Shown: one piece after another, positions 11,018 through 18,723 of the stretch
Position numbering within the stretch: position 1 is the stretch's first letter
How the letters are laid out: the number at the start of each line of letters is the position of its first letter
Source: Actinomadura nitritigenes
Lineage (GTDB): Bacteria; Actinomycetota; Actinomycetes; Streptosporangiales; Streptosporangiaceae
Length of the DNA stretch: 64,000 bases
Direction of reading: 5' to 3'
NCBI RefSeq assembly: GCF_017573545.1
Contig: NZ_JAGEOK010000016.1
Span: forward strand, 124,001-188,000
The notes under the pieces: model-generated
Seen by the model: the letters and a program-made list of their open reading frames with translations, nothing else
Database searches by the model: none
What the model was told of the DNA's origin: nothing
Made by a program: the position numbers and the translations under genes

Positions 11018-12100
11018 ATGGACGTACTGCTCACCGGATCGGCCGGTTTCATCGGTTCGCACGTCGCCGAGGCGCTCACCGCCGCGGGCCACCGGGTCCG
11101 CGGACTGGACCTGCGGCCCGACGGCCTCGCCCCCTCCGGCGGGCCGGGAGGCACCGCCGACGTCCGCGACGCGGCCGCCGTGGCGCGGCGGCTGCGGGGC
11201 GCGGACGCCGTCTGCCACCAGGCCGCCAAGGTCGGCCTCGGCGTGGACGTGTCCGACCTGCCGGACTACGCGTCGGTGAACGTGCACGGCACCGCGGTGC
11301 TGCTGGCGGAGATGGCCCGCGCCGGGGTCGGCACGCTGGTGCTGGCCTCCTCGATGGTCGTCTACGGGGAGGGCGCCTACACCTGCGGGACGCACGGCCC
11401 GGTGCGTCCGGCGCCGCGCCCGGAGGAGGCGCTGCGCGCCGGGCGGTTCGAACCGGACTGCCCCGAGTGCGGGCGCCCCCTCGCGCCCGGCACCGTCGCC
11501 GAGGACGCCGCGCTCGACCCCCGCAACGTCTACGCCGACACCAAGCTCGCGCAGGAGCACCTGGCGGCGTCGTGGGCGCGCGCGACCGGCGGCGCGGCCG
11601 CGGCGCTGCGCTACCACAACGTGTACGGGCCGAGGATGCCGCGCGACACCCCCTACGCGGGCGTCGCGGCGATCTTCCGGTCGCGGCTGATGAACGGCGA
11701 GGCGCCGCTGGTGTTCGAGGACGGCGGGCAGCGCCGCGACTTCGTCCACGTCCGCGACGTCGCCCGCGCCAACGTGCTCGCCCTGGAGCGGCTCGCGGAC
11801 GGCCCGCCCGAGCCGGGCGGGCTGCGCGCCTACAACATCGCCAGCGGCGAGCCCCGCACCATCGGCGACATGGCGCACGCGCTCGCCGGCGCGTTCGGCG
11901 GCCCGCCGCCGCGCGTCACCGGCGGTCACCGGCTCGGGGACGTCCGCCACATCGTCGCCCGGCCCGACCGCGCCCGCCGCGAGCTGGGGTTCGGCGCGGC
12001 GGTCGAATTCGGCGAGGGCATGGCCGAGTTCGCCCGTGCCGCGGCGGAGCCCGCCGGGGACGCCGCGGAGCCGGCCCGGCGGCCCGTCACCAGTTCGTAA
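11018..12100 (+). CDS. NAD-dependent nucleotide-sugar epimerase (dTDP-L-rhamnose 4-epimerase-like)
   Basis: 360 residues. Extended SDR: Rossmann GSAGFIGSHVAE at 7-18, SSMVVYGEG, catalytic Y172/K176 in VYADTK, and RRDFVHVRDVARAN. Between the SSMVVYG loop and Y172 sits an insertion with two cysteine pairs' worth of ligands (TCGTH, then CPECGRP with C148 and C151), a feature I associate with dTDP-L-rhamnose 4-epimerase-like enzymes. It likely supplies an activated sugar for the transferases that follow. First gene of a seven-gene same-strand operon, followed by only 37 nt before the GT2 gene. Confidence 0.82.
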   Translation: MDVLLTGSAGFIGSHVAEALTAAGHRVRGLDLRPDGLAPSGGPGGTADVRDAAAVARRLRGADAVCHQAAKVGLGVDVSDLPDYASVNVHGTAVLLAEMARAGVGTLVLASSMVVYGEGAYTCGTHGPVRPAPRPEEALRAGRFEPDCPECGRPLAPGTVAEDAALDPRNVYADTKLAQEHLAASWARATGGAAAALRYHNVYGPRMPRDTPYAGVAAIFRSRLMNGEAPLVFEDGGQRRDFVHVRDVARANVLALERLADGPPEPGGLRAYNIASGEPRTIGDMAHALAGAFGGPPPRVTGGHRLGDVRHIVARPDRARRELGFGAAVEFGEGMAEFARAAAEPAGDAAEPARRPVTSS

Positions 12101-12124
12101 GGGTCGCGGACCCGTCACCGAAAG

Positions 12125-12130
12125 TAGCGT
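12125..12130 (+). promoter_or_regulatory. Internal -10 hexamer TAGCGT
   Basis: TAGCGT sits 7 nt before GTG 12138, identical in sequence and spacing to four other leaderless-type promoters in the window. The operon from GT2 onward may therefore have its own transcript. Confidence 0.45.
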
Positions 12131-12137
12131 CAGAGCC

Positions 12138-12806
12138 GTGATCGACGTGATTCTCCCGTGCCTCAACGAGGCGGAGGCCCTGCCGTGGGTGCTGTCCCGG
12201 ATGCCCGCGGGCTTCCGGCCCCTGGTGGTCGACAACGCCTCCACCGACGGATCCGCGCGCGTGGCCGCGGACCACGGCGCCGACGTGGTGCCCGCCGCGG
12301 CCCGCGGGTTCGGCGCCGCCTGCCACGCCGGGCTGCTGGCCGCCACCGCCGAGGTGGTGTGCGTCATGGACGCCGACGCGTCCCTGGACCCCGCCGAGCT
12401 GCCGCGGCTGGTCGCCGAACTCGGCCGGCTCTCCGCAGGCGGTGCGCCGGCGCTGGTGCTGGGGCGGCGCCGCCCGGCCGGGCGCGGCGCGTGGCCGCCG
12501 CACGCCCGGCTCGGCAACGCCGTGCTCGCCCGGTCGCTGAACCGGCGCGCCGGAACCCGGCTGCGCGACCTCGGCCCGATGCGCGCCGCGCCGCGCGCCG
12601 GGCTCCTCGCGCTGGAGCTGGCGGACCGCCGGTTCGGGTACCCGCTGGAGATGGTGCTGCGCGCCGCCCGCGCGGGCTGGCGGATCGGCGAGCTGGAGGT
12701 GGCGTACCTGCCGCGCACCGGGGAGTCGAAGGTGACCGGGACGGTCGGCGGGACCGTCCGCGCCGTCCGCGACATGCGCCGCGTCCTGACGGAGGTCGCC
12801 CCGTGA
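12138..12806 (+). CDS. Glycosyltransferase family 2
   Basis: 222 residues from GTG 12138. GT-A fold: VILPCLNEAEALPWVL, LVVDNASTDGSA, and VCVMDADASLDP with the DxD metal motif. Its short length with no membrane helices resembles the cytosolic half of polyprenyl-phosphate sugar synthases and the TIGR04283-type transferases that often sit beside DUF2064 genes. A nucleotide-sugar-dependent reaction is expected; the acceptor is unknown. The stop overlaps the next start by 4 nt (GTGA). Confidence 0.85.
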   Translation: MIDVILPCLNEAEALPWVLSRMPAGFRPLVVDNASTDGSARVAADHGADVVPAAARGFGAACHAGLLAATAEVVCVMDADASLDPAELPRLVAELGRLSAGGAPALVLGRRRPAGRGAWPPHARLGNAVLARSLNRRAGTRLRDLGPMRAAPRAGLLALELADRRFGYPLEMVLRAARAGWRIGELEVAYLPRTGESKVTGTVGGTVRAVRDMRRVLTEVAP

Positions 12807-13468
12807 ACGCCCCCACCGCCCCCGGCGCCCCCGGCGCCGATCTGATCGTCATCGCCAAGGAGCCGGTGCCGGGCCGGGTCAAGACCCGCCTGACGCCCGC
12901 CTACACGCCCGCCGAGGCCGCCGCGCTGGCCACGGCCGCGCTGCGCGACACCCTGGCCGCGGTGGCCGCCGCGCCCGCGCGGCGCCGCGTGCTCGCGCTG
13001 TCCGGGACGCCCGGCCCGTGGCTGCCCGGCGGCTTCGAGGTCCTCGCGCAGCGCGGCGCCGGGCTGGACGAGCGGCTCGCGCACGCCTTCGCCGACGCCT
13101 ACGAGGGCCGCCCGCTCGTCCTGATCGGGATGGACACCCCGCAGGTCACGCCCGCGCTGCTGGCCCGCGCCGGGCGCGCGCTGCGCGAGCACGACGCGGT
13201 GTTCGGCGCGGCGCGCGACGGCGGGTTCTGGCTGCTGGGGCTGCGCCGCCCCGACGAGCGGCTGCTGCGCGGCGTCCCGATGTCGCGGCCCGACACCGGA
13301 ACGCTCCAGCTCGCCCGCCTGCGCGCCGCCGGCCTGACGGTCGCGGCGATGCCGGAGCTGACCGACGTCGACACCCCGGCCGACGCCGAGACCGTCGCCG
13401 CGCGGGCTCCCGGCGGCCGGTTCGCCGCGGCCGTCCGCGCGCTCGGGACCAGGACCGTCCCGGCATGA
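12803..13468 (+). CDS. DUF2064 / TIGR04282-type nucleotidyl-glycosyltransferase-like protein
   Basis: 221 residues from GTG 12803. VIAKEPVPGRVKTRL and LIGMDTPQVTPALL followed by GAARDGGFWLLGL are the DUF2064 signatures; the fold is GT-A/CofC-like. TIGR04282 members are named for arsenosugar biosynthesis, but no arsenic gene is visible here, so that name should not be transferred. Pairing with a GT2 enzyme is a recurring arrangement. The 3' end overlaps the methyltransferase start by 4 nt (ATGA). Confidence 0.8.
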   Translation: MNAPTAPGAPGADLIVIAKEPVPGRVKTRLTPAYTPAEAAALATAALRDTLAAVAAAPARRRVLALSGTPGPWLPGGFEVLAQRGAGLDERLAHAFADAYEGRPLVLIGMDTPQVTPALLARAGRALREHDAVFGAARDGGFWLLGLRRPDERLLRGVPMSRPDTGTLQLARLRAAGLTVAAMPELTDVDTPADAETVAARAPGGRFAAAVRALGTRTVPA

Positions 13469-14082
13469 TCGGCGAACTGTACGAGGAGGCGCTGCGCGGC
13501 GCCGCGCCGGTGGAGATCGAGCACGCCGACGGCCGCCGCCGCCCGCTGCCGGTGCAGGACTGGCTGGCGCTGCGCCCCGGCGACGCGGGGCTGCTGGACC
13601 GCTGCCGCGGCGCCACCCTGGACGTCGGGTCGGGCCCGGGACGGCTGGCGGCCGCGCTGGCCGGCCGCGGGCTTCCGGTGCTCGGCATCGACGTGGCGCC
13701 GCGCGCGGTCGCACTGACCATCGCGGCGGGCGCCCCGGCGCTGCGCCGGGACGTGTTCGGGCGGGTGCCGGGCGCCGGGCGGTGGCGGACGGTGCTGCTG
13801 GCCGACGGCAACATCGGCATCGGCGGCGACCCCGCCGCGCTGCTGCGCCGCGTCCTCGGGCTGCTGGGCCCCGGCGGCCGGGTGCTGGCGGAGGTGGACC
13901 CGCCGGGCGCGGGGACGCGGACCGAGCCGCTGCGGCTGCGGTCGGGCCGCGCGGTCGGCGAATGGTTCCCCTGGGCGCACGTGTCCGCCGACGGCGTCGG
14001 CGCGCTGGCCGCCTCGTGCGCGGCGGCGGTCACCGAGCGGTGGGAGGAGGCCGGCCGATGGTTCGTCGCCCTGCGCCCCTGA
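13465..14082 (+). CDS. Class I SAM-dependent methyltransferase
   Basis: 205 residues. The SAM-binding motif I is LDVGSGPGRLAAAL near residue 51, followed by VLGIDVAPRAV (motif II) and LLGPGGRVLAEVDPPG (post-III). No substrate motif is recognisable. It starts inside the DUF2064 gene (ATGA) and its last 25 nt overlap the next gene, so it is translated as part of the same coupled block and likely methylates the sugar or lipid made by its neighbours. Confidence 0.82.
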   Translation: MIGELYEEALRGAAPVEIEHADGRRRPLPVQDWLALRPGDAGLLDRCRGATLDVGSGPGRLAAALAGRGLPVLGIDVAPRAVALTIAAGAPALRRDVFGRVPGAGRWRTVLLADGNIGIGGDPAALLRRVLGLLGPGGRVLAEVDPPGAGTRTEPLRLRSGRAVGEWFPWAHVSADGVGALAASCAAAVTERWEEAGRWFVALRP

Positions 14083-15230
14083 CCCGGCCCCTCCTCGGCC
14101 GCAGGCCGGTACCGCCGGAGGCGCTGACGACGCTGCCGCAGCGGTTCACGAGCCGCCTGCACGACGAGCGGGTCGCCGCGTGGCTGGGCATCGCGCTCGG
14201 CGCGTGCTTCCTCGTCGCGTTCTGCACCGGGCTGGTCAGCCACCTGATGCAGAACCCGGCGAACTGGATGACGTGGCCGTCGCGCCCGGTGAACCTGTAC
14301 CGGGTCACGCAGGGCCTGCACGTCATGACCGGCCTGGCGGCGGTGCCGCTGCTGCTGGCCAAGCTGTGGACGGTCTACCCCCGGCTGCTGCAGTGGCCCC
14401 CGGCCCGCTCGGCCGGGCACGCGATCGAGCGGCTGATGGTGTTCGTGCTCGTCGGCGGGTCCCTGTTCCAGCTGGTCACCGGCGTGATGAACATCGACTA
14501 CTGGTACGCGTTCCGGTTCTTCTTCACCACCGCGCACTACTGGACCGCCTACGTCATCATCGGCGCGCTGCTGATCCACATCGCCAACCAGTGGGCCACG
14601 ACGCGCCGGACGGTGATGACGCGGCCGCAGGACGGGCTGCGGCGCCGCACGTTCCTGCTGACGGTGCTCGGCGCGAGCGGCGTGGTCGTCGCGACGACCG
14701 TGGGGGAGACGTTCTCGCCGCTGGCGCGGCTGGCGGTGCTCGCGCCGCGCCGTCCCGGGATCGGGTCGCAGGGCCTGCCGGTCAACAAGTCCGCGGCCGG
14801 ATCGGGCGTCACCGCGCTCGCCCGCGACCCGGGATGGCGGCTCACCGTCACCGGGCGCGTCCGGCGCGAGCTGACCCTGTCGCTGGCGCAGCTGCAGGCC
14901 ATGCCGATGCGGACGGCCCGGCTGCCGATCGCGTGCGTGGAGGGCTGGAGCGCGGAGGCCACCTGGGAGGGCGTGCGGATGCGGGACCTGCTGCGCATGG
15001 CGGGCGTCGACGACGACGCGAACGTCCGCGTCGAGTCGCTGGAACCCTACGGCCGCTACCGCACCTCGGAGGTGCGCCCGCCGCACTGGCACGACCCCCT
15101 CACGCTGCTGGCGCTGCGGGTGAACGGCGAGCCCCTCGACCTCGACCACGGGTACCCGTGCCGGCTCATCGCGCCGAACCGCCCCGGCGTCATGCAGACC
15201 AAGTGGGTCGGCCGGCTGGTGGTCGCATGA
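14058..15230 (+). CDS. Membrane cytochrome b561-like / molybdopterin (SUOX-fold) oxidoreductase fusion
   Basis: 390 residues. The N-terminal 200 hold about four membrane helices with paired histidines suited to heme b (GLVSHLM, TQGLHVM, TTAHYW, LLIHIAN). After an arginine-rich linker and a further hydrophobic segment, the C-terminal half is a sulfite-oxidase-type molybdopterin domain: PIACVEGWSAEATWEGV with Mo-ligand C293, then HYGRYRT-like loops and GYPCRLIAPN. It resembles a fused MsrP/MsrQ-like redox pair. I infer periplasmic-side oxidation or reduction of a substrate linked to quinol. Fifth gene of the operon. Confidence 0.8.
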   Translation: MVRRPAPLTRPLLGRRPVPPEALTTLPQRFTSRLHDERVAAWLGIALGACFLVAFCTGLVSHLMQNPANWMTWPSRPVNLYRVTQGLHVMTGLAAVPLLLAKLWTVYPRLLQWPPARSAGHAIERLMVFVLVGGSLFQLVTGVMNIDYWYAFRFFFTTAHYWTAYVIIGALLIHIANQWATTRRTVMTRPQDGLRRRTFLLTVLGASGVVVATTVGETFSPLARLAVLAPRRPGIGSQGLPVNKSAAGSGVTALARDPGWRLTVTGRVRRELTLSLAQLQAMPMRTARLPIACVEGWSAEATWEGVRMRDLLRMAGVDDDANVRVESLEPYGRYRTSEVRPPHWHDPLTLLALRVNGEPLDLDHGYPCRLIAPNRPGVMQTKWVGRLVVA

Positions 15231-15709
15231 ACGCGCGCGCCGCGAGGTTCGCAGCGTACGCGGCGGGGACGGCGCTGATCGGGTACGGGCTGAGCGGAAT
15301 CGTCGCGGACGTCCCGGTGCGGCGCTGGGCGGCGTGGTTCGTCGGCGCCGCGGTCCTGCACGACGGGGTCCTGGTCCCGGCGGTCCTGGCCGCGGGCGTG
15401 GTGACGGGCTGGATCCCGGTCGCCTACCGGCGGGTGCTGCGCGGCGCGCTGGTGGTGGCGGCGTGCGTGACGGCGGTGGCGATCCCGCTCGTCCTGGGCT
15501 ACGGGCGCCGCCCGGACGTCCCGTCGCAGCTGCCGCTGCCCTATGGCCGCAACCTGGCGATCGTCGTGGGCGTGATCGGCGCCGTGGCGGTCGCGATGCT
15601 GGCCTTGCGGGCGGTCTCCGGGCGCCGGCGGCGGGACGGCATGAGCGGCGGAGCGCACCGCGCCGTCTCGCCGGGGAGACCGCCGAGGAGAAAGGAGCGG
15701 GACAGGTGA
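15227..15709 (+). CDS. Small integral membrane protein, unrecognised
   Basis: 160 residues with four hydrophobic segments (about 8-28, 36-60, 70-88 and 104-125) and a basic, proline-rich cytoplasmic tail (GRPPRRKERDR). It starts at ATG 15227 inside the stop of the molybdopterin gene (ATGA) and ends inside the start of the following membrane protein (GTGA). I do not recognise a family. By position it may be a subunit or assembly partner of the membrane oxidoreductase. Confidence 0.72.
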   Translation: MNARAARFAAYAAGTALIGYGLSGIVADVPVRRWAAWFVGAAVLHDGVLVPAVLAAGVVTGWIPVAYRRVLRGALVVAACVTAVAIPLVLGYGRRPDVPSQLPLPYGRNLAIVVGVIGAVAVAMLALRAVSGRRRRDGMSGGAHRAVSPGRPPRRKERDR

Positions 15710-17136
15710 CCGCCACCGATACCCGGGCGCAGGGCGTCCCGTCCCCGGTCGCGCGGCGCGGGAGCCGTCCCGGATGGATCGCCGTGGCGGTGTGGGCGGC
15801 GGGGATCGCGGCCGTGTTCGGCGTCGGCTGGTACCTGCGGCGCGCCGGGCTCGCCACCGAGGACGCGCTGCCGCCGCTGCACGCGCGGACGCGCTCGCAT
15901 CCGCTGACCTGGCGGATGGCTCCGGGAGCGGCGGCCGCCGCCGCGCTGGTCGCGGTGCTGCCGTGGGCGGCGTCCCGGCTGCGGTGGCGGGCGCTTCTCG
16001 CGGTGGCGTGGGCGGGTTCGGCGCTGTGGGCGGTGGCGCTCGCCGCGTCCGACGGGTGGGCCGCCCTCGCCCGGCCGCTGGACGCGCCGACCGAGTACCC
16101 GGCGGGCCTGGCACAGGTGCGGCCCGATCCGCTGGAGTGGCTGCGGACCTTCACCGAGCGGCTCGGCGGCTACACCACGCACGTGCGGGGGCATCCGCCG
16201 CTGCCGACGCTGACGCTGTGGGCTCTGGAGAAGGCGGGGCTGCCCGGCACCGGGTGGGCGGCGGCGTTCGTGATCGCGTCGGGCACGTCGGCGGTCGCGG
16301 CGATCGCGGTCACGCTGCGGTGCGCCGCGGGGGAGCGGGCGGCGCGGGCGGCGGTGCCGTTCCTGGTGCTGGCGCCGCTGGCGCTGTGGGTCGCGACCGC
16401 GATGGACGCGTTCTTCCTCGCGGTCGGGGCGTGGGGGACCGCGCTCGCGGCGGTCGCCGCGGGCCGGGCGCGGCTGCGGTCGGCGCTGCCGGCCGCCGCG
16501 GCGGGCGGGCTGCTGCTGGGGTGCCTGCCCTACCTGTCCTACGGACTGCTGCCGCTGTTCGCGGTGCCGCTGGCGGTGCTGGCCGCGCGCCGTCCCCGCC
16601 CGCTCGTGCTCGCGGCGCTCGGCGCGGGGCTGGCGGTGGCGCCGGCCGCGTTCACCTCGCTGGGGTTCTGGTGGCCGGACGGCGTGCGCGCCACGCTGGA
16701 CACCTACCTGGTCAGCCGCGGGTCGGCGCAGCGGTCCTTCACCTATTTCCTGTTCGGTGATCTGGCGGTGCTGGGGCTGCTGACGGGCCCGGCGGTCGCC
16801 TACGCGCTGCCGGGGGCGGCGGGGGCGCTGCGGCGGGCGGTGCGGGCGCGGGCGTGGTCGGCGCGGGCGGTGGTGGCGTCGGTCGCGTTCGCGGCGCTGC
16901 TGGGGACGCTCGTCCTGGACGTGTCCGGGGTGACCAAGGGCGAGGTGGAGCGGATCTGGGTGCCGTTCGCGGCGTGGCTGGTGGTCGCGGCGCCCCTGGC
17001 GCGGACGGACCGGGCCGGCGAACCGCCCGGCGAATCACCCGGCGGGCCGCCCGGCGGGACGGCGGTGCGGGGGTGGCTGGCCGCGCAGGCGGTGACGGCC
17101 CTCGCCGTCCAGGCGGTGGTGCTCTCGCCCTGGTGA
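15706..17136 (+). CDS. Polytopic membrane protein, GT-C glycosyltransferase-like
   Basis: 476 residues from GTG 15706 with AAAGGAG about 9 nt upstream. About ten to eleven membrane helices, and a first large extracytoplasmic loop with HVRGHPPLPTL and an acidic ERLGGY segment, the layout of GT-C enzymes that take sugars from polyprenyl phosphate. A later RIWVPFAAWLVV region resembles the C-terminal helices of mannosyltransferase-like proteins. Function is inferred. It closes the operon and would be the natural user of a lipid-linked sugar made by the upstream GT2. Confidence 0.7.
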   Translation: MTATDTRAQGVPSPVARRGSRPGWIAVAVWAAGIAAVFGVGWYLRRAGLATEDALPPLHARTRSHPLTWRMAPGAAAAAALVAVLPWAASRLRWRALLAVAWAGSALWAVALAASDGWAALARPLDAPTEYPAGLAQVRPDPLEWLRTFTERLGGYTTHVRGHPPLPTLTLWALEKAGLPGTGWAAAFVIASGTSAVAAIAVTLRCAAGERAARAAVPFLVLAPLALWVATAMDAFFLAVGAWGTALAAVAAGRARLRSALPAAAAGGLLLGCLPYLSYGLLPLFAVPLAVLAARRPRPLVLAALGAGLAVAPAAFTSLGFWWPDGVRATLDTYLVSRGSAQRSFTYFLFGDLAVLGLLTGPAVAYALPGAAGALRRAVRARAWSARAVVASVAFAALLGTLVLDVSGVTKGEVERIWVPFAAWLVVAAPLARTDRAGEPPGESPGGPPGGTAVRGWLAAQAVTALAVQAVVLSPW

Positions 17137-17171
17137 CCGACCTTTCGACGGGCGTGGAAGCGATCCGGGAC

Positions 17172-17177
17172 TAGCGT
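17172..17177 (+). promoter_or_regulatory. -10 hexamer TAGCGT
   Basis: TAGCGT ends 6 nt before ATG 17184 and there is no Shine-Dalgarno sequence, as expected for a leaderless transcript. Confidence 0.5.
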
Positions 17178-17183
17178 CGGAAC

Positions 17184-17795
17184 ATGAGTACTTCTGTGCT
17201 GCGGGCGCGGCTCGCCGACCGCTTCCGCGAGGTCAACGGCGACCATCCGATGACGCCGGCCGACGACGCCTACGTCACCGCCTGGTACGCGGAGCTGGAG
17301 GAGCTGTGCGCGGCGGCAGGGCGCGACGCCGACCAGGTCCGGGCCCTGATGCTGGACGAACGGCTGCCGCTCCCGGGTTACCTGCGGTCCGACGGCGCGG
17401 AGATGGTGCCGGCCGACCTGTTCGGGCTCGCCTCACGGGCGGGCGGCGAGGACCGGCTGCGCGAGTGGTTCGTCGCTCACTGGGACGACCGCGCCGAGGG
17501 CGAGCGGGAGTGGGCGGCCTACCTGAGCGGGCAGTACGTGTGCCTGCGGTCGGTGTCGCCGGAGACGATCCGCCGCAAGGACGAGCTCGTGGCGGCCATC
17601 ACCGCGGCGCCGGACGAGCAGGACGCGGGTTCGCCGGACTGGTCGCGGCGCCTGCACGCCCTGGTCGACGAGCTCGACGCGCTGGAGCCGCCGTTCACCG
17701 CCTTCGACCGGCTGCGGTTCGGCGGACCGGTGTCGCGCGATGTGTGCATCGACGCGGTGCGCGCCCGCCACCCGCGCGCGCCGGTCCCCTCCTGA
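17184..17795 (+). CDS. DUF6058-family protein
   Basis: 203 residues. DDAYVTAWYAELEELCAAAG, LPLPGYLRSDG and YLSGQYVCLRSVSPETI match my memory of the DUF6058 family (often labelled natural-product biosynthesis protein), in which the GQYVCLR segment is nearly invariant. Biochemistry is unknown. It has its own leaderless-type promoter, so it is separate from the preceding operon, and it ends at a strong hairpin shared with the convergent SDR gene. Confidence 0.78.
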   Translation: MSTSVLRARLADRFREVNGDHPMTPADDAYVTAWYAELEELCAAAGRDADQVRALMLDERLPLPGYLRSDGAEMVPADLFGLASRAGGEDRLREWFVAHWDDRAEGEREWAAYLSGQYVCLRSVSPETIRRKDELVAAITAAPDEQDAGSPDWSRRLHALVDELDALEPPFTAFDRLRFGGPVSRDVCIDAVRARHPRAPVPS

Positions 17796-17821
17796 GCCAC
17801 AGCGCGCGGCGGGCCGGGCCG

Positions 17822-17874
17822 GGGGCGCCCTCGTCACGGCCGTCGGCGCGCGCCGCGGCCGGACAGGGCGCCCC
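17822..17874. terminator. Bidirectional hairpin terminator
   Basis: GGGGCGCCCT (17822-17831) and AGGGCGCCCC (17865-17874) are perfect 10-bp arms. The interior can fold again (CGGCCG pairs). It separates the convergent DUF6058 and SDR genes. Confidence 0.6.
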
Positions 17875-17888
17875 GGCGAGGCCGGTGG

Positions 17889-18650
17889 TCACCAGGGGAC
17901 GGCGCCGTCGTCGTCGAAGAAGCCGCCGGTCGGGCCGCCGTCCGGCAGCGTCGCCATCCGGATCGCGATCGCGGCGCCCTGCTCGGCGGTGCGGGTGATG
18001 GTGCGGCCCGCGCGGATGTGGTCGAGGGTGAAGTCGGTGGCGCAGGCGCCGGGCGCGACGGCGTTGACCAGGATGCCGGTGTCGCGCAGCTGCTTGGCGT
18101 ACTGGACGGTCAGCATGTTCAGCGCGGCCTTGGACTCCGGGTAGGACGCCACGGCGCCCAGGTTCCAGAAGTAGTGGTCCGGGTCGGTCATGAGGGTGAG
18201 CGACCCGGTGCCGCTGGAGACGTTGACGATCCGGGCGGCGGGCGAGCGGCGCAGCAGCGGCAGCAGCGCGTTGGTCACCCGCATCACGCCGAACAGGTTG
18301 GTGTCGAACACGCGGCGGACGCGGTCCAGGTCGGCCTCCGAGGGCGGGTCGTTCGGGCCGCCGGAGATGCCGGCGTTGTTGACCAGGACGTCCAGCCGTC
18401 CCGGGGAGGCGGTCACGGTGGCGGCGGCGGCCCGCACGCTCGCGTCGTCGGTGACGTCCAGCCGGACGAACCGGACGTCGTGCCCCGCGTCGCGCAGTTC
18501 CGCGGCGGCCTTCTCGCCGAGGTCGGGGTCGCGGGCGGCGAGCAGCACGGTCATGCCGCGCGCCGCCAGCCCCTCGGCGACCGCGCGTCCGATTCCCTTG
18601 TTGGCCCCGGTGACCAGGGCGACCTTCGCGTTCGTGGGTGCTTCGCTCAT
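17889..18650 (-). CDS. Short-chain dehydrogenase/reductase
   Basis: 253 residues from ATG 18650. Classical SDR: TGANKGIGRAVAEGL, NNAGISGG, catalytic Ser in VNVSSGTGS and YPESKAAL giving Tyr and Lys; the C-terminus GGPTGGFFDDDGAVPW is typical of a large actinomycete SDR group acting on carbonyls. The nucleotide loop with ARD after the second strand suggests NADP(H). It is divergent from the LysR gene 71 bp away, its probable regulator. The frame upstream of 18650 is not supported. Confidence 0.88.
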   Translation of the reverse strand: MSEAPTNAKVALVTGANKGIGRAVAEGLAARGMTVLLAARDPDLGEKAAAELRDAGHDVRFVRLDVTDDASVRAAAATVTASPGRLDVLVNNAGISGGPNDPPSEADLDRVRRVFDTNLFGVMRVTNALLPLLRRSPAARIVNVSSGTGSLTLMTDPDHYFWNLGAVASYPESKAALNMLTVQYAKQLRDTGILVNAVAPGACATDFTLDHIRAGRTITRTAEQGAAIAIRMATLPDGGPTGGFFDDDGAVPW

Positions 18651-18708
18651 GCCCTCGATCCCATCACCGGGCCCCGGACGGACTCCAACACCGACCGGGC
18701 CACGATCG

Positions 18709-18723
18709 ATACCCTGGAGGTAT
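18709..18723. promoter_or_regulatory. LysR box overlapping the LysR start codon
   Basis: ATACC (18709-18713) and GGTAT (18719-18723) form a perfect inverted repeat containing T-N11-A. It covers the ATG at 18722, so binding would repress the regulator itself and could activate the divergent SDR. Confidence 0.5.

Noticed and set aside
12803..13468. Arsenosugar biosynthesis role from the TIGR04282 family name
   Set aside because: No ars gene or radical-SAM arsenic enzyme is present in the window; the name comes from a subset of the family.
11003..13714. Minus-strand frame of 903 codons
   Set aside because: Antisense to the well-supported epimerase, GT2 and DUF2064 genes; composition is arginine/glycine-rich without domains.
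13146..16154. Minus-strand 1002-codon frame
   Set aside because: Antisense to five coupled genes and rich in Arg, Pro and Ser; no conserved motif.
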